This document shows, piece after piece, positions 46,879 to 56,380 of a DNA stretch of 64,000 bases (its first letter is position 1; every line of letters begins with the position of its first letter). A program made the position numbers and the translations under genes. The DNA is taken from positions 1 through 64,000 of the IMG/VR virus record IMGVR_UViG_3300033153_009397; one strand, written 5' to 3'. Source of the DNA: a virus. The notes under the pieces are model-generated. The model did not search any database, was not told the DNA's origin, and worked only from the letters and a program-made list of their open reading frames with translations.

Positions 46879-49800
46879 CAACTTGTGTATTAATTATTTT
46901 CTTTTTAGGCATTGTATCTTTTACTGGTTGTATTAATTGTTTAAAAACATTATTGAGTCTTTTGATATATTCTTGGTAGTCTAAATCCCTTTTTTTGGCT
47001 ATTTCTATGGGTTCCACGCCTAGTATTTTATTATCCATGGACGGTTTATCAATGACGTAAACAAAGTCGATAAATGAGCCTTTTCTCATGATGATATTTT
47101 CATCAATAGGATGTTTACTGGATGATTGAATAGCTTCAACTAATTTTTTGGCAGCACGAACATGAGGAGCTCTTTGTTGAGTATATTTAGAAAGAGGACG
47201 AGAAAGCTGTTTAGTAATCTTATAATCTTCAATACTGCCATGTTTTAATCGTATACCTCTAACAAATTTATCTCTAATGGCAATAAGATTGAAGTAAAGT
47301 TCTTTAATTTGCTCGGGACGGTTAAATTTTTCAATGGCTGCTATCCACTCATTGAAAGCTTGCTGTATGATGAGAGGGGTATCTCTCTTCTTGCCAACTA
47401 ATCCTTTAATTGTTTTATGAAGCTTACCGTCTTTTTGTTCAATAACTACATAGTTTTTCTTTTTATGCAGTACAAGTATTAAGCCCGTTTCTTCTATATC
47501 TATGTCTACATCATATTTTTCACTAATTTTTGGCTGCATTGTTTCTTTAAAGTGATTTACATCTAAACCTTTAATGAAAACACTGTCGGTATTATGTACA
47601 ATTAGTTCTCCCACCCCAGCATGAAAATGATGGTTGTAAGTTGTAAGGTCGTATACATTTTCTTCTTCTTCTCTTAATAGTTCTATTTTTTTTATTTTTG
47701 TTGAGGAGTATCTTTGGTTGTTATTTGATATATTAAGACGAAATATATCTAATTTATCTCTTCTGGTATTAATAGAAACTTTATATCCTATTGACTTGGC
47801 GAGAAAATAGAGTCCTTGAGCTCCTATTTTACCTTTAATATCACATCTTAAGGAACCACTTTTTTTATCTCCATCCCCTCGATAATATCCTTCAAAGAAG
47901 GCTTTTTTTATCTCCTTTTTGCTATTAAGTATAATTGAAGGTATTTTCTTGTAACCATCTTCTGTGTATAAACTTAGATAGATTTTTACCATATCTTTTA
48001 TGTTGCCTTTTGGTATAACTCTATATATTTTCGTACTCTTTCTGATATCTATGATTTTGAAGTCAGTAAAATGTCCGTAGACTTTGAGTAATTTCTTTTT
48101 TAATTCCTTCATTAGTGGTAAATTATTTTTTCCTATATACCAAGAGTATTTTGTTCCCCATTTGGTATTATAAATACCACAACTACCATCGGCAAGAAAT
48201 AAACCCATTATCCAAGCTTCGTCTTTGGAAATATAATTCATGTTACTTTTTATTTCTGGAAAAGAGTGTAAAAGTTTATCACCAATTAGTATCTCAGAAG
48301 GTCTAACTATATTATTATTGGGTTTTAATAATGAATGGTCTTCTGTAACATCTACACAACCAGTATGAGTTAGTATTCTATAAATTTTCTTTTTGGTTTT
48401 GTGTTTATGTATTTTTAGAATTCTTGTCCAACCTTTTTCTGTCCACACTCTTAGATTTTCTCTAAATTCATGGTTTTCTAATTCTTTTATTGGCATGATT
48501 TCTATGTAACCATCTAAGTTGGTTATTATTGGTGTATCTGCTGTTACACTATCTCCATAGAATACGGTTAAACCTTCTGCTTCAAATGTTTCTTTGATGC
48601 CAATAAGGGTATCTCGTCCAGTGGCTGTTACACACTCTGCAACTGGACCGCAGAAAAAGGGGAAAGATTCAAAACCAGCAACTCCATAACTGGCATTGAT
48701 GATTACTTTTAGCCATTGTTCAATAACTTTGGCTATAGCATTAGTATTTTTCATGGGCTTATAATAGTAAACTCTTGCATCCTTGATGAAACCAACAACT
48801 GAAGGAAAGAGACCAATGTATTTGGTACAAACTTGATGATAAGCACCTTCAGAAACTTTTATTTTATTATCTTTACATTCTTCATGACCACAATTCATTG
48901 TAGTATAACATAAGTTATGGTTTACAATCATGGTGGGATAAAGAGAGGCTACATCAGCAACAATAATATCGTAGTGTACTCCTTTTTCCGGCTCAATGAC
49001 TATTGCTCCTCCATATCTCTTACCAGTGGTTGAAGCGGAAAGTATTTTTCCTATTGCACTTAATTCAATACGAGAAATGGCTAACATGTTGTAGAAATGA
49101 AGGGCACGATAGAATATATTTGATATAATAGCCGAAACTTGTCGTCTAACAGCACTTTCTACTGTTAAATGACCCATCCTCATTGCCATACAAATAAGTT
49201 TCATTACTACTTCATTGTCAAAAGTAGCCAGTTTTAAGCAAAGAGATGTATCTTGAGCATTGTAATATAGTAATTCTTGCATACAGAGGTCTGTTACTCT
49301 TCCTTCATAGTCATATTTTGTCTCTCCTATGAGTTCTTTTGATACATCATCAAGAGAGTTTTGTTTGTATTTGTTTTTAAAAGCGTAATTTTTAATGCTT
49401 GGATTAGAAAAGAATGGATAAAGGTCAATGAGGAACTTGTCTTTCAATCCTTTTACTATGCGGTCTTTTTTCTTATATGTTCTATCTTCATCTTCTGGTC
49501 GCATAAATCCCCATATTCTACTATCATAAATTCCCAGATATTTCATTCTGGTGACAATATAGGGAATATCAAACATATCAAGGTTATATCCTACCACGAA
49601 TTTTTGTTTCATAGCAAATAAGAATATCATAAATTTCTTTAGGAGTTCCACTTCATTATCACATATTCTAATAAGATGATTAGGATGTTTGAGGTTAAAT
49701 TTTTTGACTTTTATTTTTCTGACCTCATCTGATATAACGAATGATAGGTGATGAATATCATCTCCTTTGTACCAACTCAAGGTAATGGAAGAAATAGGTG

Positions 49801-50482
49801 AAACCGCCTCAAACGAATTTAAGGCATCTCTAAAGTTAAAATCTATTTCGATATCTAACGCTACCAGATGCTCCTTAAATTGTGGGAACGGAGTAGTGAA
49901 GATACTCATCATCCAATCATACATTTTTTTTGGTAGTTCTTTTTTGTATCTTTCTATTTGTTTTAGATTATAAATAGGGTGATGTTTTACATGGTACCAA
50001 TCAATCTCTGGAGATATAGTTGATATATTATAAGGCATACCAATTGTAATATTATGTTCTATGTTAAAGAGGTCGGCATATTTTATATGGTTGTTATATA
50101 CGAAAGTAGGAAGCAAAAGTTGACTTAGTCCAGTTCCAGTATCTCTATCTGTAACATATCTAGGTTGAGTAACTATAACTTTGGTTACCTTCATTTTTTT
50201 TCGTGTTCTGGGATGAATTTTATCTACTTCTTCACATCCTATAACTTTTTTATTGTTCCAATATGGTTCTCCCCGTTCATTTAGTTTAACATATCCACAT
50301 TCTCTTACTTTTTCGATGTTTAAGAGCTGTGATTCTTTTAATCTGGTATAAAAATAGGGTCGGTGAGATTTTCCATGCGGTATCTCGGTTAATTTTCCAG
50401 TTTCATCATTCCAGAAGATTAATACTTGTCCCGTTCTGCTTCCTTCTTTATTATATTTAGTGCTTATCAGCCATTCGGTCAT
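46853..50482 (-). CDS. polB: Family B DNA polymerase with intein
   Basis: The 1209-residue precursor gives an 889-residue polymerase after removal of the 320-residue intein. Exonuclease motifs: VALDIEIDF (Exo I), GYNLDMFDIPYI (Exo II), YYNAQDTSLCL (Exo III), all with acidic residues kept. Polymerase motifs: DVASLYPTMIVNHN (motif A), KVIINASYGVAG (B), and YGD|TDSVF (C), split by the intein. It is therefore a proofreading replicative enzyme. It overlaps a 96-residue gene at its start. With primase-helicase, SSB-like and RecA-like genes it forms a nearly self-sufficient replication set. Confidence 0.95.
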   Translation of the reverse strand: MTEWLISTKYNKEGSRTGQVLIFWNDETGKLTEIPHGKSHRPYFYTRLKESQLLNIEKVRECGYVKLNERGEPYWNNKKVIGCEEVDKIHPRTRKKMKVTKVIVTQPRYVTDRDTGTGLSQLLLPTFVYNNHIKYADLFNIEHNITIGMPYNISTISPEIDWYHVKHHPIYNLKQIERYKKELPKKMYDWMMSIFTTPFPQFKEHLVALDIEIDFNFRDALNSFEAVSPISSITLSWYKGDDIHHLSFVISDEVRKIKVKKFNLKHPNHLIRICDNEVELLKKFMIFLFAMKQKFVVGYNLDMFDIPYIVTRMKYLGIYDSRIWGFMRPEDEDRTYKKKDRIVKGLKDKFLIDLYPFFSNPSIKNYAFKNKYKQNSLDDVSKELIGETKYDYEGRVTDLCMQELLYYNAQDTSLCLKLATFDNEVVMKLICMAMRMGHLTVESAVRRQVSAIISNIFYRALHFYNMLAISRIELSAIGKILSASTTGKRYGGAIVIEPEKGVHYDIIVADVASLYPTMIVNHNLCYTTMNCGHEECKDNKIKVSEGAYHQVCTKYIGLFPSVVGFIKDARVYYYKPMKNTNAIAKVIEQWLKVIINASYGVAGFESFPFFCGPVAECVTATGRDTLIGIKETFEAEGLTVFYGDSVTADTPIITNLDGYIEIMPIKELENHEFRENLRVWTEKGWTRILKIHKHKTKKKIYRILTHTGCVDVTEDHSLLKPNNNIVRPSEILIGDKLLHSFPEIKSNMNYISKDEAWIMGLFLADGSCGIYNTKWGTKYSWYIGKNNLPLMKELKKKLLKVYGHFTDFKIIDIRKSTKIYRVIPKGNIKDMVKIYLSLYTEDGYKKIPSIILNSKKEIKKAFFEGYYRGDGDKKSGSLRCDIKGKIGAQGLYFLAKSIGYKVSINTRRDKLDIFRLNISNNNQRYSSTKIKKIELLREEEENVYDLTTYNHHFHAGVGELIVHNTDSVFIKGLDVNHFKETMQPKISEKYDVDIDIEETGLILVLHKKKNYVVIEQKDGKLHKTIKGLVGKKRDTPLIIQQAFNEWIAAIEKFNRPEQIKELYFNLIAIRDKFVRGIRLKHGSIEDYKITKQLSRPLSKYTQQRAPHVRAAKKLVEAIQSSSKHPIDENIIMRKGSFIDFVYVIDKPSMDNKILGVEPIEIAKKRDLDYQEYIKRLNNVFKQLIQPVKDTMPKKKIINTQVDDFFAIQK
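47591..48550 (-). mobile_element. Intein at the YGD/TDS site of PolB, with in-frame LAGLIDADG domain
   Basis: It starts at Ser1 (SVTADTPIITN, codon 48550-48548), has block B VDVTEDHSLL, and the C-terminal VYDLTTYNHHFHAGVGELIVHN ends at Asn (47593-47591) before Thr+1. The two LAGLIDADG helices are EAWIMGLFLADGSCG and KAFFEGYYRGDGD, in frame. The insertion point is the same as the pol-c site of Thermococcus polymerase inteins, including the SVT start. It contrasts with the glycosyltransferase intein, whose nuclease is out of frame. Confidence 0.93.
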
Positions 50483-50747
50483 TTTTTATACTCTCCATTT
50501 TTAGTCCAGCTTTATCCATCTGGAATTTAACGAATCTTACATGATTTTTATGGCTTATTTCTTCTTTTGTACAGTGGTCTATTATCTGCAACCGTAGTTC
50601 TTCCAGAAAGTCCATTAGTGGTAGTTTATCCATTGGTAAAAACCCATTTTCGTCAAACTCATTTAGTTGTGTTGCTGCAGCAAGTAGAATACTGTAGAAC
50701 ATGTTCGCTTTTTCTTTACCAAATATTATTTTTATTTCTTCTTCCAT
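50457..50747 (-). CDS. Hypothetical helical protein
   Basis: A 96-residue protein (KEKANMFYSILLAAATQLNEFDENGFLPMDKLPLMDFLEEL...), acidic and helical. It overlaps the methyltransferase end by 32 bases and the PolB start by 26, so it is translationally linked to both. Unassigned. Confidence 0.5.
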   Translation of the reverse strand: MEEEIKIIFGKEKANMFYSILLAAATQLNEFDENGFLPMDKLPLMDFLEELRLQIIDHCTKEEISHKNHVRFVKFQMDKAGLKMESIKNDRMADKH

Positions 50748-51567
50748 ATTTATTTAACCTCTTTTTTGTTGCTTCTACATATGATTTGGCTATATCGCAG
50801 CCATAGAAGTTGCAGCCTAAATGATTAGCTACTAAGGCAGTTGTTCCTCCACCCATAAATGGGTCATATACTGTAAAATTTTCTTTTCTATCATAATCCC
50901 AGTGAACTTTTATGCATGTTTCTGGGAATTCTGGAGGAAATTCTGTTGGGTTGAATCTTTTGACGTTTTGATTGTATTTTAATATGTTTATATCCCATAC
51001 ATCTCCTCTATCTCTGAATACTTTACCATACATCTCCATTTGTCTTTGTCTGGAAGCTTCATATCTTTTATCCATCAAATAGGCCTTACTATATTCTGTT
51101 CCTATTCGGGATTTATCTAATTTGTGGTCACCTTTAGCAAACATGAATACATATTCTTTATATATCGAAAACTTTTTTACATATTTTGTCGGGGCGATAG
51201 GTTGCTTATTAGGCATAAACCATATAATATCTTGAATGAATTTCCATTCGGAGTGGTCTTCTATTTTTTGTACAATTGTTCCCATTGCCTTAAAATATGT
51301 AGAAATCTCTTTGGTATTGGGTTTGAGGTTTAAAAACATTAATGCCCCATCATTGCATATTTTGTCGGTGGGGTGAAGGCTATAAATTATAGTGTCCATC
51401 CACTCTTGTAAAGGTAAATTATCGCTGGTTGCAGCGTAGATTTTTCCTATGTTATACTGGGGTGAAGTACATATTACATCTACTTTTGGTTTATTGTAAG
51501 AATGTATCAGCCCGTAGATATAATTATGAAAATCTAAGGCATCATGACATAGAAGTATTTGTTCCAT
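50716..51567 (-). CDS. DNA amino-methyltransferase
   Basis: A 283-residue protein. Motif IV is VICTSPQYNIGK, where relatives have TSPPYN or DPPY, so the second Pro is replaced by Gln. The SAM site FTVYDPFMGGGTTALVANHLGCNFYGCDI is near the C-terminus (beta-class order). TSPPYN-type enzymes are mostly cytosine-N4. Whether Gln allows catalysis is open. A leader of about 85 bases from a TATA box near 51677-51687 precedes it. Confidence 0.8.
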   Translation of the reverse strand: MEQILLCHDALDFHNYIYGLIHSYNKPKVDVICTSPQYNIGKIYAATSDNLPLQEWMDTIIYSLHPTDKICNDGALMFLNLKPNTKEISTYFKAMGTIVQKIEDHSEWKFIQDIIWFMPNKQPIAPTKYVKKFSIYKEYVFMFAKGDHKLDKSRIGTEYSKAYLMDKRYEASRQRQMEMYGKVFRDRGDVWDINILKYNQNVKRFNPTEFPPEFPETCIKVHWDYDRKENFTVYDPFMGGGTTALVANHLGCNFYGCDIAKSYVEATKKRLNKYGRRNKNNIW

Positions 51568-51745
51568 TATATCAATCCTAAATATATTAATACTTGTTTT
51601 ACAGTAAATATAGTTATTACAATGTACAAAATTATCAAGAATTCACTCGTCATAATTAAAAGTAAGACCTAACATATTTAAATATTTCTAACATTACGGT
51701 TCGGGCACGGGAAAATTGTACCAAAAATTTTTTCAAAAATGGTGA

Positions 51746-51937
51746 TTAAGGGATTTGGTCTAAGAAGTGAGAAATTTCATCGGTTTTTTCTTGGATTTTT
51801 CGCTGGTAATAGGCTTTTTTACCACGACTGGTAGTAGTTCTGCGAAGCTCAAGATAGCCGTCTATTTTACCTACTAAGTTGCGTAAATGATGTACGTAAC
51901 CTCGTACTTCATCACGAGTGTAGGTCTCCCTCGTCAT
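51746..51937 (-). CDS. Small basic helical protein
   Basis: A 63-residue protein (ETYTRDEVRGYVHHLRNLVGKIDGYLELRRTTTSRGKKAYYQRKI...). Two helices joined by a basic loop. Starts in an ATGA overlap. Unassigned. Confidence 0.5.
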   Translation of the reverse strand: MTRETYTRDEVRGYVHHLRNLVGKIDGYLELRRTTTSRGKKAYYQRKIQEKTDEISHFLDQIP

Positions 51938-52113
51938 TTTTTACCCTTTCTTTGTTTTTTGTAGTGTTCATCAATTCGTTTGTTATATTCATCGATAAGT
52001 TGTTCTGCCGCTTTGGGAAAGGCTTCTCGTTTTTTTCTCAGCTCTTTTGCTAATTGCTCAGAGGACATCTTTTTAATTTTTTCTTGGTCATCGACATCTT
52101 TATTGTAACTCAT
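51934..52113 (-). CDS. Small helical protein behind a structured leader
   Basis: A 59-residue frame: MSYNKDVDDQEKIKKMSSEQ... ending YKKQRKGKK. From ATG 52113 with GGTGAT five bases upstream, to TGA 51934 overlapping the next ATG. Charged coiled-coil character. Its 5' leader holds the structured element at 52125-52193. Confidence 0.55.
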   Translation of the reverse strand: MSYNKDVDDQEKIKKMSSEQLAKELRKKREAFPKAAEQLIDEYNKRIDEHYKKQRKGKK

Positions 52114-52124
52114 CTAATCACCAT

Positions 52125-52193
52125 GCATAAGGAGGTTTCTGGGCAAGGAAATGACCGAGAACCTTGCCTCAGAAGAATTAGCTGCACTTACGC
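52125..52193 (-). ncRNA. Structured 5' leader, looser relative of the Ro60-flanking RNAs
   Basis: The leftward TATA box (52214-52222) is about 25 bases ahead of the element. Read leftward, GCGTAA pairs with TTATGC (ends), AAGTGCAG (52189-52182) lies in an internal loop, and TTCTGAGGCAAGG pairs with CCTTGCCCAGAA (one bulge). The stem ends in GG followed by TT. AAGTGCAG occurs at the same place in the RNA before Ro60. There is no T-run; it leads into the GGTGAT of the 59-residue gene, so it may act in cis. Confidence 0.45.
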
Positions 52194-52239
52194 AATATAC
52201 AAAGGGTACCGAACTATTTAAATTTATTGATGTAGAATT

Positions 52240-55200
52240 TTAGATGTAATAATTGGGGTCAGAAACAAGTCTCTTAAAAATAAGTTCTCCATCTGTATTT
52301 TTATGCCAAGTTATACCAAAATGAGAGAGAAGATTAGGGATGGCTCGAAGTTCGCCAAGAAAGTCTCTTCCAAGATAAAGTTCTTTCTTAGCTCTGTTCT
52401 CAGTAAGCTGTTCATGTTTCTCAAAGTATTTTACAAATCTAACAAAGCGGTCATCTAGCAGAGCACCAAAACGTAACCATGCTTTGCCTATTTTAATGAA
52501 CTCTTTATTCATGCCACGACTAGAGATACCTCTGTATTCTCGCATTTTTGCTATGTGGGGGATAGGGACATCTTCATCCATTTGAATAATTTCCATGACT
52601 TTATTATAAGAGATACCCCAACAATAAACCAAGCTCTGTTCCTTAGCTGATGGGTCCTTTACTCTTCCTATTGTTTGATAAAACGTTTGATGCATATTCA
52701 TTTTCTCTAACATATCTGATAGTTCAAAGGCATTCAAGTCTTGAAAAAGTTCTTCTTCATGATAATATCTTGCTAACCATAAATGGCTACCTTTGGGGGG
52801 AGCTGGAGGACATGCAGCAATCATTATTCTTTTCTTGCTTCCTACTCCTACAGTTTTATCTGACCTATACCATGTTACTTCTAAGTTATAAGGAAGATGT
52901 TTTTGTCTTTTCAGTGTCTGTATAAGACGATAAATAAACCTTTTATTGGGAAGTACTAACATGACATTCTCTGTTCCGTGAGCTTCGCAGACCATGTTGA
53001 CAAATTTTATTAAATCTTCTATGTGTTTTTGACTATTAGGGTGTTTGTTTAGCTGTTTAGCTGATACATTTCTAACACCACAAATAACTAACTGATTATC
53101 ACAAGTTTTTCTGGGGTCTCCTATGACAAATCTCTTAAAATCTACTCCAAATACATCGCTTATCTTGGCTAAAGGCATAGTAGCATCAGTAACAATAATT
53201 TGGTTCTTGAAATGTTCTACAGTCATTTTTACAAACTGTTTAGTCATGTCTATCTTGGGAGTGGTTGTGAAAACTACTGAAGCTGGTTTATCTGGTGTAG
53301 GAGTGCTTTGCATCCACCAAGATTCATTCTGTAATAATACTAACATTCTTTCCAGACTATTAAGGTGAATATTAAAGTCTTTAGCATACTTACTAATCAT
53401 TGCATAATAAGAGAAGAAGTTTTCTTTATAATTACTTAACTCGGAAGGGGATAAAAAATTGCCTATTTTGTAAGTAGTAGATTTCTCAAAGATACCATTC
53501 AAAGCCGCCCTTCTAATAAACGGGTCAAATTTATTTATAAATTCGTCTGCTAGTTCAACTATCTTATTTATAGTTTGATTGTTATATTTCTCTATGAGCC
53601 TAGCTACATCTTGTGAGAGTTCATAAGTGTAATCAAAGAATTTTTCTCCCACTTCATTCTGTTCATATACAGTTATTTCAAGGGGAGAAGCTTGAACAAG
53701 CTTGGAAATTTCATCCATGAAAACGATATCAAAAGAGTTGTATAAGACACTGACAAATTCTTGAGCTTCTTTTTCTACGTTACTAAGAAGTGAGGTAAGC
53801 TTGTCATATGTTATGAATACTATGTCATAATCCATAATCCTTTCCATGATTGTTCTGTAAGCACACTTACCTACCTTTTCTCCTATCTGATACAAAGCAT
53901 GGTCATGTTCAGAGACTATGATAGGTATTGGATATTCTCCTTCTCTATGAGGATACTCAAATACCTCTTCATAATATTCACAGTAACGATACTCGCTACT
54001 CCCCGACTGTGCCACAGCACAAGACGGTTTAGATTGGAACATCATATTTTTCCATTGCACTCCTTCTTCTCCCCAATTAGGATTTTCTTTTTTCTTCTTC
54101 TCTAAATCCATGAGAGTAAATCTAAGTTTTAAACAAGCCTTCATATTAGCTGATAATACTGCTCCTTCTATACTCTCTCCATATATATCATATATAAGCC
54201 TCATTGCATCTACAAATACTTCTCTTGCTATTCTGTTGGTAGGGGTTACTACTAACATTCTCTTGCCATGAAATGTTGCTGCTCTAATAAGACTGGTAGT
54301 AAAACCAGCTCGAGTAGTCTTTATGGCTTCAAAGTTGGTGGTAGGATTTCTAACTAACTCACTGACTAATGATGTAATAACTTCAAACTCATGTTCTGAG
54401 GAAGCAAACTTCTCTTTCTCTACAGTTACTACTGATTTGGGTTTGGGAAACATACAATAACTTCTTCTACATTTGGCTGCATCTTTTGGTGTACAGCAAT
54501 AGAATTCACTTTTTTTATCTTGCATTTTATCGCAGTGTGGTGGCATATCTGGTTGGTCTGGATTTCCATATGTCCATGCTACAAGTTGTATCTTATCTTT
54601 GTTTTGTGGAGTATTATCTTCCTCGTCATTTACTACAAATCTTATAAACAATGCACATTCATCTGGCGTATATCCCTTCCCTCCAAAATCGTCATACCTC
54701 ATTGCTCCTAAATACCTAACCAGTATCATTCTCATCCAGTGGTCTCTTCTGTTTATCCAAGCATTTCTTATGCATGGAGGTGTATCAAATGGGTCTGTTC
54801 TATTGACAAGATTAGTCATCTCTTGTAGTAATGCTTTTTGTTCATCTGTTAAAATGGTATTTGGTTCTGGTACCATCACTTCATATTCTGCATGGCCTTT
54901 TCCTTGATACGGTCTTCTTACTACTATCTTTGCTGTTTCATGCATTACCTCTTTGATTATATCTTCAAACTGGAATTCTTTATAGTATAGAGGCTTTATC
55001 TTTAGATATTTATATTTACTATATAGTATTGTTCTTGTAGCATTCATTTCTCCGTTGTCGTATTCTACTGGGACACAGTAGAATGTTTCATATGATAGCT
55101 TGGTATATACCGTGTATGGAAGTCTGTAGACGTGTCTTCCTCTCTTGTACAAAGAGGTATCAATGATAATGAGGTATTTGATATTATCTAATTCTATTAT

Positions 55201-55788
55201 TTTTCCTATTCCTTTTTTGTTTCGTTTATTCTTTGGTAAAGGAGAGTTCTTGGCATTAAGCATAAAGAAACCTTTACATCTGCTACTACATCTATGTATC
55301 TTCCCCATTCTGGCATATTTTTTCTGTTGAATACATTCTTCTAATATTCCTTTTTCTCCCCATAATATATCTATAAAGTCTGCCTTATCTACCTCTTTAT
55401 GATATCTTTGTACTCTATACATTCCTTGTCCAGTAATGTATGATGTCCACTTGTATTCTGGATGTTCTTTATCCCATTCATTCCAGAAGTGTATGGCTGC
55501 TCGTAGTTTTAATTCCCTTATTTGATTAACTGTATATTCTTCTTCGATGTATGGAGTTAATATTTCTACATCTGTATCTATTACAAAATCAGTATGACCA
55601 TGTCCTTCTAAGGTTCTAAACAATGGCTTGTTGGTATTTATGCCGTATCTATCGAAGATATCTTGCCATTGATATATCTCTTCTCCTCCTTCCTCTTTTC
55701 TTCTTCCCATCGATATAGCTTTAGCACCATCTAATAGCCTAAGCACAACATCATTGATTTGTTGTAGTTTATTTTCTACCTCGGTCAT
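52240..55788 (-). CDS. Primase-helicase: AEP primase, PriL-like Cys domain, SF2 helicase
   Basis: 1182 residues in three parts. (1) AEP primase: GHTDFVIDTDVE with D71-x-D73, and IIIDTSLYKRGRHVYRLPYTVYTK (about 207-230), the third metal Asp and the 'RlP.S...K' basic motif. (2) A Cys domain: PPCIRNAWINRRDH (C339) with C419, C431/432, C440 and C445, like PriL-type 4Fe-4S or Zn domains. (3) Helicase: KTTRAGFTTSLIRA (about 490-503), FMDEISKL as DExx, and later ASVVFTTTP, LVILPNK-like and QTIGRVKD motifs. The Walker A site lacks the usual Lys. It would unwind and prime at the fork. Confidence 0.8.
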   Translation of the reverse strand: MTEVENKLQQINDVVLRLLDGAKAISMGRRKEEGGEEIYQWQDIFDRYGINTNKPLFRTLEGHGHTDFVIDTDVEILTPYIEEEYTVNQIRELKLRAAIHFWNEWDKEHPEYKWTSYITGQGMYRVQRYHKEVDKADFIDILWGEKGILEECIQQKKYARMGKIHRCSSRCKGFFMLNAKNSPLPKNKRNKKGIGKIIELDNIKYLIIIDTSLYKRGRHVYRLPYTVYTKLSYETFYCVPVEYDNGEMNATRTILYSKYKYLKIKPLYYKEFQFEDIIKEVMHETAKIVVRRPYQGKGHAEYEVMVPEPNTILTDEQKALLQEMTNLVNRTDPFDTPPCIRNAWINRRDHWMRMILVRYLGAMRYDDFGGKGYTPDECALFIRFVVNDEEDNTPQNKDKIQLVAWTYGNPDQPDMPPHCDKMQDKKSEFYCCTPKDAAKCRRSYCMFPKPKSVVTVEKEKFASSEHEFEVITSLVSELVRNPTTNFEAIKTTRAGFTTSLIRAATFHGKRMLVVTPTNRIAREVFVDAMRLIYDIYGESIEGAVLSANMKACLKLRFTLMDLEKKKKENPNWGEEGVQWKNMMFQSKPSCAVAQSGSSEYRYCEYYEEVFEYPHREGEYPIPIIVSEHDHALYQIGEKVGKCAYRTIMERIMDYDIVFITYDKLTSLLSNVEKEAQEFVSVLYNSFDIVFMDEISKLVQASPLEITVYEQNEVGEKFFDYTYELSQDVARLIEKYNNQTINKIVELADEFINKFDPFIRRAALNGIFEKSTTYKIGNFLSPSELSNYKENFFSYYAMISKYAKDFNIHLNSLERMLVLLQNESWWMQSTPTPDKPASVVFTTTPKIDMTKQFVKMTVEHFKNQIIVTDATMPLAKISDVFGVDFKRFVIGDPRKTCDNQLVICGVRNVSAKQLNKHPNSQKHIEDLIKFVNMVCEAHGTENVMLVLPNKRFIYRLIQTLKRQKHLPYNLEVTWYRSDKTVGVGSKKRIMIAACPPAPPKGSHLWLARYYHEEELFQDLNAFELSDMLEKMNMHQTFYQTIGRVKDPSAKEQSLVYCWGISYNKVMEIIQMDEDVPIPHIAKMREYRGISSRGMNKEFIKIGKAWLRFGALLDDRFVRFVKYFEKHEQLTENRAKKELYLGRDFLGELRAIPNLLSHFGITWHKNTDGELIFKRLVSDPNYYI

Positions 55789-55810
55789 GCAGTTTCACAT
55801 TTGTTTTTTG

Positions 55811-55852
55811 ACATTTAAATATTTTCATTGAGAGTATCGGAATATTTAAATG
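55811..55852. promoter_or_regulatory. Divergent TATA pair
   Basis: Leftward ACATTTAAATATT (55811-55823) is about 25 bases from the primase-helicase ATG. Rightward AATATTTAAATG (near 55841-55852) is 23 bases from ATG 55875. Confidence 0.6.
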
Positions 55853-55874
55853 TGATAAAAGTATTAGTTTCTTA

Positions 55875-55952
55875 ATGAAAACCAGAAAACAATATCAAGA
55901 TGAACTTTTAGAGCATAAAGAAATGTGGATAATGAGGGGGGGTTTATATTGA
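55875..55952 (+). CDS. Possible 25-residue leaderless peptide
   Basis: ATG 55875 lies at leaderless distance from the TATA box and opens MKTRKQYQDELLEHKEMWIM then RGGLY. GAGGGGGGG precedes its stop. It may be translated itself or be a leader for the next gene. Weak evidence. Confidence 0.25.
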   Translation: MKTRKQYQDELLEHKEMWIMRGGLY

Positions 55953-55983
55953 TGCTTCTCGTGTACAAGAATGTTTTACACAT

Positions 55984-56358
55984 ATGATAATTACCCTCTC
56001 ATTTAAAATATCATATGATATTGCGGAACATTTATCGTTTGTAAATGATATGTTTGAATATAAAGGAGAAGAAAAAGGACACGAATATATTTCTTATCTA
56101 TATAGTAGATGTGATATAGGAAAAGTACTATGTGCTGAAGTTAGTAGACAGTTTGGTGAGGCTAAGGTTAATATAAAAATAAAATTGTCACCCAGATTTT
56201 ATGAGATTTATAAATTATTTTATTATTTTTGGTTAAAACCCGATGAGGAATATCAACGAGAATATAAGTATTCACTAAATCCAGTTTGTAAGAACTCCCT
56301 CCACAAGCATATGGAAAGAAAAGTAAAAAAACTTTTCAGTTCCGATAAAAACATTTAA
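55984..56358 (+). CDS. Hypothetical protein upstream of the Ro60 module
   Basis: A 124-residue protein: IITLSFKISYDIAEHLSFVNDMFEYKGEEKGHEY..., then strands and a C-terminal basic helix (SLHKHMERKVKKLFSSDKNI). The TATA box of the downstream RNA overlaps its last codons. Unassigned. Confidence 0.5.
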   Translation: MIITLSFKISYDIAEHLSFVNDMFEYKGEEKGHEYISYLYSRCDIGKVLCAEVSRQFGEAKVNIKIKLSPRFYEIYKLFYYFWLKPDEEYQREYKYSLNPVCKNSLHKHMERKVKKLFSSDKNI

Positions 56359-56380
56359 AAATGATAGGGATAATATTAAT

